From: Deltaproteobacteria bacterium
GTDB lineage: Bacteria; Desulfobacterota; Binatia; HRBIN30; JACQVA1
Length of the DNA stretch: 64,000 bases
Reading direction: 5' to 3'
NCBI GenBank assembly: GCA_016210005.1
Contig: JACQVA010000097.1
Location: 42,769-106,768, forward strand
In this document: in pieces, positions 56,176-64,000 of the stretch
Layout: each line of letters starts with the position of its first letter
How positions within the stretch are numbered: the stretch's first letter is position 1
The notes under the pieces: generated by a model
The model's input: the letters and a program-made list of their open reading frames with translations, nothing else
Database searches by the model: none
Told to the model about the DNA's origin: nothing
Made by a program: the position numbers and the translations under genes

Positions 56176-56623
56176 GTCCATCACGGTCTCCAACTGCCGG
56201 GCCGCTTTCGTGCTGCCGGTGGTTGGGGTGTCGCAGCTTCCGTAGCGCGTTTGCTTCGATCTGTCGAATCCGCTCGCCCGTAACCGCCAATCGCCGCCCG
56301 ACCTCGGATAAGCTATGCTCGCGTGGCTCGCCGATGCCGAAGCGCAGCCGCAGCACTTGTTGCTCGCGCGTGTCGAGCGTGGTCAGCAGCTCCTGCGCCA
56401 GTTGGTCCGGCTCAGCAGGCCACAGCCCACCGAGCGCGAGGCCGGCCGGCTGCCACCTCACCAGACGCAGTCGCTGGGCTGACGCGGCGCCTAGCGACAG
56501 CGCGACCTCCACCCCCTTAGCCGGCGCTGGGGTACCGCGACCAGGTACCAGGCGCAGGGTCAGTTCCCGCGGCAAGGCTCGCGAGACGATTGCGCGCACT
56601 TTCAGCGGAGACTCTCCTGCCAT
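56129..56623 (-). CDS. Protein with sigma-70 region 4 only (RpoD C-terminus-like)
   Basis: This 164-residue protein starts at ATG 56623, sharing one base with the dnaG stop (TAATG). Residues about 75-133 match the RpoD region 4.1/4.2: [20 protein letters not shown], then [20 protein letters not shown] and [11 protein letters not shown], which is the -35 recognition helix-turn-helix. Regions 1-3 (about 400 residues) are absent, and the first 74 residues are not recognised. Where RpoD usually ends soon after LRHP, this frame runs on for 30 residues and stops with TAG at 56131-56129, inside the tRNA gene. It could be a truncated rpoD paralogue or a genuine small regulator. Confidence 0.72.
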   Translation of the reverse strand: MAGESPLKVRAIVSRALPRELTLRLVPGRGTPAPAKGVEVALSLGAASAQRLRLVRWQPAGLALGGLWPAEPDQLAQELLTTLDTREQQVLRLRFGIGEPREHSLSEVGRRLAVTGERIRQIEANALRKLRHPNHRQHESGPAVGDRDGRAHSSGWSEPPAHNR

Positions 56624-58371
56624 TACCGTTCGCTCCCTTCCTGACGCAATAACAGGTTGCGACGTTCCAGTTGTTCGCGCGAGCGAATGAAGTCGCCTTG
56701 GCTCTCGGCTTGCCGAATCTCGGTGGTCACCGCCGCTTTCATCTCGCGGCGCTTGCGCCAGGCGATCTTGGCGGCGCAGTCCTCGGCGATCTTCCTGCGA
56801 TCGCTGCCGGCCACCGGTCCCTGGCCCAGCAAGGCGGCGCTCACGCGCGCGGCCACACCCGCCGGCAAGGCATCGAGCACCGCAGACGGTTGCTGTCCCT
56901 CGGCCCAGGCCGCGGCAATTGCTCGCGCCGCCGCCGCCAATTCCAAGTTGCTGAACTTGGCCAGCAGGCCACTTCCCTCGGCCCAAGCTGCCACCTCGGT
57001 ATCGACCGCCATCACCTCGACCAGAGTAGTTTCCTCTGCCGGGCCACTGAGTGCCCCCGGTCCTGGCTGAGTTGGCGGTTCGGCGTGGCGCGTGGCGGTC
57101 ACGAGCGGTTGGCGCAACGTCTGCTCGCTTACTCCCAGCCGTTCGGCCGCTTGCCGCACCAGCAGATCGTACTGGAATTGGTCCTTCACCAGCGCCAGCA
57201 CCCGAGCCACTTCGGCCGCCACTCGTGCGCGTTGCGGCACCGGCGCCTGCACTCCCGGATCGACGTGCGCGAGAAAGAAGTCCGCCAGTGGAATCGCTGC
57301 CTGCAACAGCTGCTGTGTGGCTTCAAGTCCGCGCTGGCGGACGAATGAATCGGGATCGAAGCCCTGCGGTAGAAAGGCCCCGTGCGCCCAGACGCCGGCT
57401 TCGGCACAGAGCGCGAAGGCGCGCGCGGCGGCCTTTTGTCCGGCGGCATCGCCATCGAAGAACGCGATGACGTTGCCGCTGAAGCGGCGCACCAGCCGCA
57501 GTTGCGCCACCGTCAGTGCCGTGCCCAGCGTGGCCACCGCGTAGCCGATGCCGGCTTGGACCAGTGCCAAGGCATCGAGGTAGCCTTCGACTAGCACCAC
57601 TTTGTCGGCGTCGCGGATCGCCGACTTGGCCTCGAACAATCCGTACAGGCCTTCACCCTTTCGGAACAGCGGGGACTCGGGCGAGTTGAGGTACTTCGGT
57701 CCCTCGCCGGCTAGAACGCGCCCGCCGAAGCCGATCACGCGCCCGTCGCTGTGCCGGATCGGAAACATGAGGCGGCCGCGGAAGCGATCATACACTCGCC
57801 CCTCAGCCGAACGCGCCAACAATCCCACCTCGATCGCCCAGGCCTCGGGCACGCGCTTGCTTGCCAGAGCCCGCGCTAGCGCCGTACCTGTGGCGGGAGC
57901 GAAGCCCAGACCGAAGCGCTCGGCCATCTCCGGCGACACGCCGCGTTCGTTGAGGTAGCGCCGCGCCTGTGCCCCTTCCGGCTGCGACAGCGCGCGGCGG
58001 AAGAAGGCGGCGGCAAAGGTGTTCACCCGCACCAGCTGCTCGCGGTGCTGCGCTCCCGCTGCGTCGCTGCCGCGCTCGGGCAGGGCGATGCCGGCCCGTC
58101 GTGCCAAGCTGGCGACAGCCTCCGGAAAGTCCTGCCGCTCCATCTTCATCACGAAGGTGAACACCGTGCCGCCCGCACCACAGCCGAAACAGTGGAACAG
58201 GCCGCGCTCTTCGCTGACCGTGAACGACGGCGTCTTCTCGTTATGAAACGGGCACAGCCCGAGATGATTGCGGCCGGCCTTTTTCAAGGCCACGTAGCTG
58301 GAGATGACCTCGACGATGCTGATCCGGTCGCGAATGGCCTGGATGGTCTCGTCGGGGATTTTTCCAGCCAT
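56623..58371 (-). CDS. dnaG: DNA primase
   Basis: This is the replication primase, 582 residues from ATG 58371 (TTG 58377 is an alternative directly after the cvpA stop). The CHC2 zinc domain has Cys40, His43, Cys61 and Cys64 ([22 protein letters not shown]). The TOPRIM core includes [13 protein letters not shown] and [14 protein letters not shown], with [18 protein letters not shown] before it. A C-terminal DnaB-binding helical domain follows. It is preceded by cvpA and followed by the sigma region-4 gene, the position rpoD occupies in many genomes. Confidence 0.96.
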   Translation of the reverse strand: MAGKIPDETIQAIRDRISIVEVISSYVALKKAGRNHLGLCPFHNEKTPSFTVSEERGLFHCFGCGAGGTVFTFVMKMERQDFPEAVASLARRAGIALPERGSDAAGAQHREQLVRVNTFAAAFFRRALSQPEGAQARRYLNERGVSPEMAERFGLGFAPATGTALARALASKRVPEAWAIEVGLLARSAEGRVYDRFRGRLMFPIRHSDGRVIGFGGRVLAGEGPKYLNSPESPLFRKGEGLYGLFEAKSAIRDADKVVLVEGYLDALALVQAGIGYAVATLGTALTVAQLRLVRRFSGNVIAFFDGDAAGQKAAARAFALCAEAGVWAHGAFLPQGFDPDSFVRQRGLEATQQLLQAAIPLADFFLAHVDPGVQAPVPQRARVAAEVARVLALVKDQFQYDLLVRQAAERLGVSEQTLRQPLVTATRHAEPPTQPGPGALSGPAEETTLVEVMAVDTEVAAWAEGSGLLAKFSNLELAAAARAIAAAWAEGQQPSAVLDALPAGVAARVSAALLGQGPVAGSDRRKIAEDCAAKIAWRKRREMKAAVTTEIRQAESQGDFIRSREQLERRNLLLRQEGSER

Positions 58372-58378
58372 GTTCAAC

Positions 58379-58876
58379 TCACGTGTGGCTGGCCGTGGTA
58401 TCGGGGCTGAGTGTGAGCCCGAAACGGATCACCTGCCCGGCGGCAACGATCAGCGGCGGCGCCAGACGCGACGCCAGCAGGCGGCCCTCGAGCTGTGGCA
58501 ACAGTGGAAATAAGTGCAGGAAGAGCAGAACGAAGGCCGCTAGTGCGCCGCCTTTGCCGATGCCGACGGCGGCCCCGGCAACCGCGCGCAACCCGCCAAA
58601 AGCCGGGCCGGCCAGGCGATCGAGCACCACCCCGGTCAGGGTCACCAGCGCGTGCGTGGCAACGAAGACGCCGACGAATCCAACGCCCTCGCGTAACAAC
58701 GGCAAGGTCGAGTACGGCTCGATCGCCGCCGCCGCAACCGCGGCAAACCTGAAGGCTACCGCCAGCGCACCGAATAGCGCCAGCAGTCCGAAGCTCTCGC
58801 GCAAGAAGCCGCGCCACAAGCCGCGCAGGCCGAACCCCGCCAGCACAATTGCGAGAACCAAATCAACGCTGTTCAT
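58379..58876 (-). CDS. cvpA: CvpA-family membrane protein
   Basis: This 165-residue inner-membrane protein has four hydrophobic helices and the CvpA start MNSVDLVLAIVLAGFGLRGLWRG. In E. coli the family is needed for colicin V production and envelope robustness. GFVGVFVATHALVTLTGVVLDRL and GGLRAVAGAAVGIGKGGALAAFVL match the family pattern. It is the first gene of the cvpA-dnaG-sigma4-tRNA run and lies downstream of a good sigma-70 promoter. Confidence 0.88.
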   Translation of the reverse strand: MNSVDLVLAIVLAGFGLRGLWRGFLRESFGLLALFGALAVAFRFAAVAAAAIEPYSTLPLLREGVGFVGVFVATHALVTLTGVVLDRLAGPAFGGLRAVAGAAVGIGKGGALAAFVLLFLHLFPLLPQLEGRLLASRLAPPLIVAAGQVIRFGLTLSPDTTASHT

Positions 58877-58954
58877 CTCGTGCTGCCCCGACTCCGACAG
58901 CCGCGCCCCCAGAAACCCGTGGAGTCGTTTGCGGTCACTGCTCTCAGGCGTCGC

Positions 58955-58982
58955 ACTTTAGTGGCTTTTCCCTCGCTGTCAA
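58955..58982 (-). promoter_or_regulatory. Sigma-70 type promoter upstream of cvpA-dnaG
   Basis: On the minus strand a perfect TTGACA (58982-58977), 16-base spacer and TAAAGT (58960-58955, four of six to TATAAT) sit in the 125-base gap before cvpA. The predicted leader is about 70 nucleotides. Confidence 0.6.
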
Positions 58983-59001
58983 GCATAGTCGGCGCCGCTC
59001 G

Positions 59002-59793
59002 TCAGCGCTCCGGCGAGCCGTCCAGCGCCGTGCGCACACGCTGCACGCGGTCGGGGAAGTCGCTGATGATGCCGTCGGCACCTGCGCCCGCCACGCGCCT
59101 CATCTCGTCCTCATCATTCACCGTCCACGTATACACCCGCAGGCCACGCCCGTGGGCGGCGCGCACTACGTCGTCATCGGCCAACGCGCTGAAGGGATGA
59201 AACGACGTTGCTCGCAGGCGCGCGGCCCAGTCCCATGCCGGCTCGAGCTCCAGCTGTTGCCACAAGACCCCGAGCTGCACCTCCGGCAGCACGCGCCGCA
59301 GCGCGGCCAGCGCGCCCATCTCGAAGCTCGACACCACCGTCGCCGCCAATTGCCCGGCCCGGCTCAGTACACCGGCAAGCACTTGCGCGGTCTCCTCCCA
59401 ATCCGGCTCTGGGCTCTTGATCTCCACGTTGAGCGGCGCCCGCCCGGCGAGCAGCTCGAACACTTCGCCGAGTGTCAGCACCGGCTCACCTCGGAACTCG
59501 TCGGCGAACCAGCCGCCGGTTTCGAGCTGTCGCAACTCCGCCAGCGTACGCTCGCGCACTAGCCCGGTCGCGTCGGCCGTGCGCCCGAGCTCGCGATCGT
59601 GGAGCACCGCCAGGTGGCCATCGGCTGTGAGTTGCACGTCGAGTTCGATCATGTCGACGCCGGCAGCGAGAGCGCGCAGGAACGAGGGCCGGGTATGCTC
59701 TGGCGCAAGGCCCGCCGCACCGCGATGTCCGATGACGAAGAAATCGGCCGCCGACACGCCGATCTTGTTACTGCCGTGCCGGCAAGCGGTCAA
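59002..59793 (-). CDS. Glycerophosphodiester phosphodiesterase family protein
   Basis: This GDPD-family hydrolase of about 263 residues (TTG 59793; GTG 59757 is a later alternative) has FFVIGHRGAAGLAPEHT, MIELDVQLTADGHLAVLHD (metal Glu/Asp and catalytic His) and LNVEIKSP. Near the end, VYTWTVNDEDEMRRV and GADGIISDFP are typical of UgpQ/GlpQ-like enzymes that cleave glycerophosphodiesters. There is no signal peptide, so it is cytoplasmic. Its start overlaps the mpl stop (TTGA). Confidence 0.9.
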   Translation of the reverse strand: MTACRHGSNKIGVSAADFFVIGHRGAAGLAPEHTRPSFLRALAAGVDMIELDVQLTADGHLAVLHDRELGRTADATGLVRERTLAELRQLETGGWFADEFRGEPVLTLGEVFELLAGRAPLNVEIKSPEPDWEETAQVLAGVLSRAGQLAATVVSSFEMGALAALRRVLPEVQLGVLWQQLELEPAWDWAARLRATSFHPFSALADDDVVRAAHGRGLRVYTWTVNDEDEMRRVAGAGADGIISDFPDRVQRVRTALDGSPER

Positions 59794-61259
59794 GCCAGGC
59801 TACCCGCCAGGGCCGCCGCCAGCTTTTCGCGCAAGCCGCCGAAGCTACCGTTGGACATCAGCAGGATCACGTCGCCCGGCCGCGTGTTGCGGCTGAGGGC
59901 GACGGTGATGGTGTCGACCTCCGGAAAAGCGCGGGCTTCGATGCCGCGAGCGTTGAGGTCGTGAGCCAGTTGTGCGGGCGAGAACAGCTGCTCGGATGCA
60001 ACCTCGTCGCTCTGCTTTTGGAACACGCCGCCGATGATCACGCGGTCGGCAGCGGCGAAGGCCTCGATGTAGTCTTGCTGAAAGACTTTGCGCCGGCTGG
60101 TATTCGAGCGCGGCTCGAACACGGCCCACAGGCGCCGGCCGGGGTAGAATTGGCGCATCGCTGCCACCGCCCCGGCGACCGCGGTGGGGTGATGGGCGAA
60201 GTCGTCAATCACGGTCACGCCGCCGAATTCGCCCACCAGCTCTTGGCGGCGGGCGACGCCGGCGAAGGTGTTCAGCCCGGCCACAATTTCTGCCGGGCGC
60301 AGCCCAAGTTGGCGGGCGAGCACGTAGACCCCGAGTGCGTTGCGCGCGTTGATGGCGCCGGGCAAGCCGGTGGCAACGCTGGTCTCGCCCCGGCCGTGGT
60401 GACTGATCTCGAAGATGCTCCGGCCATTGCCGGCGCGCAGATTGGTTGCTCGCCAATCGGCCGCGTGGCTCAAGCCGAAGGTCTCTGGCCGCAGGCCTTC
60501 GCGCTGCACCACTGCGAGCGCATGCGGGAAATCCGCCGCCACCGCCACCGGCGCACCGGCGGGTAGGATATCGATGAGCTGGCCAAAGGCCGCCTTCACG
60601 TGGTCCAAGTCGCGGTAGATATCGGCGTGATCGAACTCGACCGCCGTCAGCAGCAACGCCTGCGGCTGGTAGTGCAAGAACTTCGGCCCTTTGTCGAAGA
60701 AGGCGGTGTCGTATTCGTCGCCTTCGAGCACGAATTCATGACCGGCGCCGAGCTTGAAATTGCCGCCGAAGTTCTTCGCCTCACCGCCGACCAACATGCT
60801 GGGATCACGCCCGGCCTGCTCCAACACCCACGCCAGCATCGCCGTCGAGGTGGTCTTACCGTGCGTGCCGGCTACCACTAGCGAGCGCTTGCCCGCCAGA
60901 AAGAACTCCCGCAACGCCTGCGGCAGTGACAGGTAGGGAATGCCGCCGGCTAATAGCGCTTCCACCTCGGGATTGTTGCGCGACACCTTGTTACCCACGA
61001 TCACCACCTCGGGCCGATCGGCGAGGTTGTCGGCGCAGAAACCGCTGCGGATAGTGATGCCCCAGCGTTCGAGCAGTGTGCTCATCGGCGGGTAGACGTT
61101 CTCATCAGAGCCCGAGACCGCGTAGCCGCGCTGCTTGAGCATGCCCGCCAGTGCGGCCATGGCGACGCCGCAGATGGCGATGAGATGAATGCGATGAACG
61201 CCGCGCAGGCCCTCACCCGAGCCCGCCTCGGGGCGGAGCGGCAAGTCGGGACTAGTCAT
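59790..61259 (-). CDS. mpl: UDP-MurNAc:tripeptide ligase Mpl
   Basis: Mpl attaches recycled L-Ala-gamma-D-Glu-meso-Dap to UDP-MurNAc. ATG 61259 gives 489 residues. The N terminus (VHRIHLIAICGVAMAALAGML) and ATP loop GTHGKTTST (Lys 135) fit the Mur ligase family. LEGDEYDTAFFDKGPKF, followed by LHY, is the signature separating Mpl from MurC. VIDDFAHHPTAV and FEPRSNTSRRKVFQ are also Mpl-like. It overlaps the upstream serine hydrolase stop by four bases. Confidence 0.94.
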   Translation of the reverse strand: MTSPDLPLRPEAGSGEGLRGVHRIHLIAICGVAMAALAGMLKQRGYAVSGSDENVYPPMSTLLERWGITIRSGFCADNLADRPEVVIVGNKVSRNNPEVEALLAGGIPYLSLPQALREFFLAGKRSLVVAGTHGKTTSTAMLAWVLEQAGRDPSMLVGGEAKNFGGNFKLGAGHEFVLEGDEYDTAFFDKGPKFLHYQPQALLLTAVEFDHADIYRDLDHVKAAFGQLIDILPAGAPVAVAADFPHALAVVQREGLRPETFGLSHAADWRATNLRAGNGRSIFEISHHGRGETSVATGLPGAINARNALGVYVLARQLGLRPAEIVAGLNTFAGVARRQELVGEFGGVTVIDDFAHHPTAVAGAVAAMRQFYPGRRLWAVFEPRSNTSRRKVFQQDYIEAFAAADRVIIGGVFQKQSDEVASEQLFSPAQLAHDLNARGIEARAFPEVDTITVALSRNTRPGDVILLMSNGSFGGLREKLAAALAGSLA

Positions 61260-62380
61260 GGTAATGCCCTCACGATCAGGTCGTGGATCAGCGGGCGGAA
61301 CTCGCGGATCGCGTCGTTGTTGCGGCTGGGGTGAACCCGGTTGCTGAGCAGCACGATGTGCCGGTCGCGATCGAGATCGAGCCACACCGAGGTGCCGGTG
61401 AAACCGAGGTGGCCGACCGCGTGGCGGTTGAACAGGCTGCCGGCGCTGGAGTGATACGCGCTCGGGGTATCCCAACCCAGCGCCCAGGTGGAGTCACTGA
61501 CGGTAGAGTCGCGAGTCCAGAACTGCCGCACGATCGGCCGCGCAATCCAGTCGCTCTTACCTTCATAGCACTGGCGCAGGCGCAGCAGCAGGGCGTCGAG
61601 ATCGCGCGCGCCGGCGAACAGGCCGGCGTGACCGGCGACGCCGCCCATGGCGTAGGCGTTGTCGTCGTGCACTTCGCCGCAGAGCAGCTTCTTGCGCCAC
61701 GGACAACGCTCGCTGGGGGCAATCAAGCCCGGAATCGGCTCCAGCTTGCGCGCGCGCAGATGCCAGAGATCGACAAAGCCGATGGTGCGCAGGCCGAGCG
61801 GGCGATAGATGCGCTGCTGGCAGAAGCGGTTGAGGGCCATGCCGCTGACTTCCTCGATCGCCTCGCCCAGCAGCATGAAGCCGAGGTCACTGTACAGCGC
61901 GCGGGTCCCCGGCGGCGCTTCGAGCCGCTCGCGATGGATGGCCTGGTAGACGTAGCTCTTGGCGCCCGGACTGCCGGCGAAGTTGATGCGCCCGCCCTTA
62001 CGCTCGCTGTTGATGATCTCCTGGTAGTACGGCTGCCACGCGGGCAGCCCCGAGCTGTGGTTGAGCAGGTGGCGGAAGGTAATGTGGGTCTTCCCGTGCA
62101 CGCCGAAGTTGTGAAAGAAGCGCGAAACCCGGTCATCGAGCCGCAGCTTGCCTTCAGCCACCAGCAGCATCATCGCGATCGTGGTCGCGAACGGCTTGGT
62201 CAGCGACGAGAGATCGAAGATGGTGTCCGGTTGCATCCGCGTGACTTCGGGCTCCAGGCTGCGATGACCGAAAGCGCGCTGATAGACATGCTCGCCCTCG
62301 CGCACCAGCAGTACCGCCCCCGGAAACACCTGGCGCCCGACCGCCGCGTCCATCTCGCGCTCGACCGCGTCAAAGTTCAT
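61256..62380 (-). CDS. Beta-lactamase-family serine hydrolase
   Basis: This 374-residue class-C-like hydrolase has SLTK (Ser59-Lys62), YSDLG (Tyr163) and HLGFTGT as the third motif. DLSSLTKPFATTIAM surrounds the nucleophile. No signal peptide is visible, so it is probably cytoplasmic, which fits peptidoglycan-peptide or ester hydrolysis rather than drug resistance. ATG 62380 is chosen; a GTG at 62404 is possible. It lies between ldcA and mpl, both recycling genes, and overlaps mpl. Confidence 0.88.
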   Translation of the reverse strand: MNFDAVEREMDAAVGRQVFPGAVLLVREGEHVYQRAFGHRSLEPEVTRMQPDTIFDLSSLTKPFATTIAMMLLVAEGKLRLDDRVSRFFHNFGVHGKTHITFRHLLNHSSGLPAWQPYYQEIINSERKGGRINFAGSPGAKSYVYQAIHRERLEAPPGTRALYSDLGFMLLGEAIEEVSGMALNRFCQQRIYRPLGLRTIGFVDLWHLRARKLEPIPGLIAPSERCPWRKKLLCGEVHDDNAYAMGGVAGHAGLFAGARDLDALLLRLRQCYEGKSDWIARPIVRQFWTRDSTVSDSTWALGWDTPSAYHSSAGSLFNRHAVGHLGFTGTSVWLDLDRDRHIVLLSNRVHPSRNNDAIREFRPLIHDLIVRALP

Positions 62381-62486
62381 GCGACCCTTGTTGCCTGTGA
62401 TCACTGATCAGAATGGGGCCGAAGCGCAACGACGGCCGGCGCTCGGCCCCGGCGCGATTCTCGGCGTCCTGCGCGGCGGTTGTCAC

Positions 62487-63386
62487 TCATTCCGCCAACG
62501 GAGATTCCAGCAACGTCAGCCGCTCACCCGCCAGCCGCGCACGCACACCCAGGGGCACGGTGGCGGTGCCGGCCCCGTGCCCGGTCGGAAGGCCGAGGGC
62601 AACCGGGTAGTCGGCGTCGGCGAAAGCCTCGGCAATCACGTCACGAACGGTGACCGCTTCGTTGGGATTGGCGGTGCAGCCCGGCATCTCGCCGAAGACG
62701 ACACCGGCCACCGCCTCGAGCTTGCCGGCCTGGCGCAGCTGCGTCAGCATGCGATCGATGCGGTACGGCTTCTCGTTGTGATCTTCTAGCAACAGCAACC
62801 GCCCGGCGGTGTCGATGTCGTAAGGCGTGCCCAGCATCGCCACCAGCACCGACAAGCAGCCGCCGATGATGATGCCCTCGGCGGTTCCCGGCTGGATGAC
62901 CTCGCTGGCACTGAGGTTCCAATCGCGCCGATCACCGGCCAAGGTGCGCGCCAGTCGTTCGGCGACCTCGGGCTGTTGCGCCAAGCTTACGGCCATCGGG
63001 CCGTGAAAGGTGACGAGCTCGGCCCGCTGGACCAGGTCGTTGAGTAGAAAGGTAAGATCGCTGAAGCCGACGATGATCTTGGGGTAGGTACGCGCGAGCG
63101 CGGGATCGAGCAGCGCCAGCAACCGCCCCGAGCCATAGCCGCCGCGCGCGGCCAGAATGGCCTTGACCTCGGGGTTCTCCCACATGGCGATGAGGTCGGC
63201 GAGACGCTCGCGATCGTGGCCCGCCAGATAACCTGCCCGGCGGAATACGGCCGGGCCGAGCTGCACGCGAAAGCCCAGTTGTTCGAGTGTATGTACGCCA
63301 GTGGCCAGCGCGGCCGCGTCCACGGCCGCGGCCGGGGCCACCACGCCGATGACGTCCCCACGCCGCAGCGGGGCGGGCTTGAGCAT
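62487..63386 (-). CDS. ldcA: LD-carboxypeptidase (S66 family)
   Basis: LdcA removes the terminal D-Ala from murein tetrapeptide, giving the tripeptide that Mpl uses. Its 299 residues begin MLKPAPLRRGDVIGVVAPA. AARGGYGSGRLL and VGFSDLTFLL (nucleophile Ser about 109) are followed by LLLLEDHNEKPYRIDRML and GLPTGHGAGTATVPLG, carrying the Glu and His of the triad. No signal peptide is seen, consistent with a cytoplasmic enzyme. It is the first gene of the recycling run. Confidence 0.93.
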   Translation of the reverse strand: MLKPAPLRRGDVIGVVAPAAAVDAAALATGVHTLEQLGFRVQLGPAVFRRAGYLAGHDRERLADLIAMWENPEVKAILAARGGYGSGRLLALLDPALARTYPKIIVGFSDLTFLLNDLVQRAELVTFHGPMAVSLAQQPEVAERLARTLAGDRRDWNLSASEVIQPGTAEGIIIGGCLSVLVAMLGTPYDIDTAGRLLLLEDHNEKPYRIDRMLTQLRQAGKLEAVAGVVFGEMPGCTANPNEAVTVRDVIAEAFADADYPVALGLPTGHGAGTATVPLGVRARLAGERLTLLESPLAE

Positions 63387-63466
63387 GCCCGGCGTCTTCT
63401 TGCTCTTGCGTTTGCTGCCTTCGGCCAGATCGCGGTTATCCGTCGTTGCCTCCCGTGTCGCTGGCG

Positions 63467-63478
63467 GGTGTATACACC
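63467..63478. promoter_or_regulatory. 12-bp palindrome in divergent region
   Basis: GGTGTATACACC is perfectly self-complementary. It sits in the 206-base gap between ldcA (-) and the small secreted gene (+). GTGTATACAC-type sites are bound by GntR-like regulators in other bacteria, but no regulator gene is in view. Confidence 0.3.
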
Positions 63479-63592
63479 ATCATTCCAGCTTTCTCACCCG
63501 TTGCCTGGCGGCGGGCTTGCGCGCAACATTCCGGCCCACCATGGGTTTGACTCGGCGAAACCGGGCGAGCACAAGCAGGCATGGAGGCTCTT

Positions 63593-63883
63593 ATGAAGGT
63601 GCACAAGTTGGCAATCGCGGCCGGGCTGCTGCTGGGGGTCGGAGCAAGCACCGCCCCGGCGCGCGCACAGGATTGCGGCGCGGTTGAGGCGCTCTTGCGC
63701 CAGGGGCAGAGCGTGTTGCAAATCGCGCGCGCCACCGGCCTTAGTTCCGGCCAAGTGGAAGCCTGCCGGCGCGCTCGGCGCAAGCGCCAAGTGATATCGC
63801 CCGCCGGCCCTCCGCCGCATGGAGCCCCGGGGCCGGCCCCACATGGAGCCCCCGGACCCGCAATGGCATTCGCTTACGTTTGA
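63593..63883 (+). CDS. Small secreted protein with HTH-like motif
   Basis: This 96-residue protein starts at ATG 63593; GGAGG at 63583-63587 ribosome-binds for it, so the upstream ATG 63581 is not preferred. It has a signal peptide ending near Ala 25 (ASTAPARAQDCG). Residues about 27-56 (CGAVEALLRQGQSVLQIARA through GLSSGQVEACRR) have a helix-turn-helix spacing and two flanking Cys. The tail has a Pro/Gly repeat (PHGAPGPAPHGAPGPA). Function is unknown. From 63884 to the end nothing is supported. Confidence 0.65.
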   Translation: MKVHKLAIAAGLLLGVGASTAPARAQDCGAVEALLRQGQSVLQIARATGLSSGQVEACRRARRKRQVISPAGPPPHGAPGPAPHGAPGPAMAFAYV

Positions 63884-64000
63884 GCAAATAGGACTGGTTG
63901 TTCGGTAACGACGCAAGCCACTGAGCTTGTGGCAGTTTTCGGCAGAGCGAAGGACTTTGCAATTTCTCGCTTGACCTTTGGCCGCTTTTCGGGCAAGGTA

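Overview
The window is a high-GC, gene-dense bacterial chromosome segment with no phage or plasmid backbone. A complete type II secretion locus including gspN, an Mla-type lipid ABC transporter, outer-membrane barrel and lipoprotein genes, and peptidoglycan recycling genes show a Gram-negative, didermic cell. The acyl-CoA dehydrogenase, carboxyltransferase and CoA-transferase genes, the LLM oxidoreductase, and secreted proteins with dockerin-like calcium loops suggest a deltaproteobacterial or Binatota-like lineage. This is inference: no 16S or ribosomal protein gene is present to settle it.

Layout, left half. 1-11.9 kb: gspD(partial)-E-F-G-H-I-J-K-L-M-N in one tight + strand run. 12.0-15.7 kb: secA, with a very large insertion. 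15.7-19.0 kb: an acyl-CoA dehydrogenase (-) and a DASS-type carboxylate transporter (+). 19.0-19.7 kb: an intergenic stretch with a GIY-YIG gene remnant between inverted REP-like hairpins and a perfect 10-bp-arm palindrome. 19.7-23.6 kb: mlaE-mlaF-mlaD-lipoprotein-small Cys-rich membrane protein. 23.6-25.7 kb: RNase E/G. 25.7-27.0 kb: a NudL-like NUDIX hydrolase and a degenerate TrpC-like barrel (-). 27.1-35.1 kb: carboxyltransferase, the AmgK-MurU pair, a YkgJ-type protein, an SDR, a HAD phosphatase, a CoA-transferase and an MFS exporter.

Layout, right half. 35.2-38.1 kb: a secreted unknown protein, a matrixin-like protease with EF-hand repeats, and an SDR. 38.2-42.4 kb: an amino-sugar cluster (NagK-like kinase, ceramidase-like hydrolase, SIS protein, NagA). 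42.6-43.6 kb: an LLM oxidoreductase. 43.7-52.2 kb: a probable trans-envelope transport module (a divergent secreted unknown, then DUF1302 barrel, YCF48 propeller, MMPL/RND permease, DUF1329 protein). 52.2-54.2 kb: a secreted two-domain Thr/Pro-linker protein. 54.2-58.9 kb (-): cvpA, dnaG, a protein with only sigma-70 region 4, tRNA(CAU), a C4 zinc-ribbon protein, rnpB, and two small proteins. 59.0-63.4 kb (-): ldcA, a serine hydrolase, mpl and a GlpQ-type phosphodiesterase. 63.6-63.9 kb: a small secreted protein.

How they fit together. SecA and the type II system can export the secreted proteins at 35-37 and 52-54 kb. MlaEFD and the MMPL/DUF1329/DUF1302 module suggest two separate inner-to-outer membrane lipid or hydrophobe routes. 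LdcA, Mpl, AmgK, MurU, NagK and NagA outline peptidoglycan recycling. The most unusual places are the MMPL module; the sigma region-4 gene, which sits where rpoD normally follows dnaG and whose reading frame ends inside a tRNA gene; the enlarged SecA; and the REP-bounded GIY-YIG remnant.
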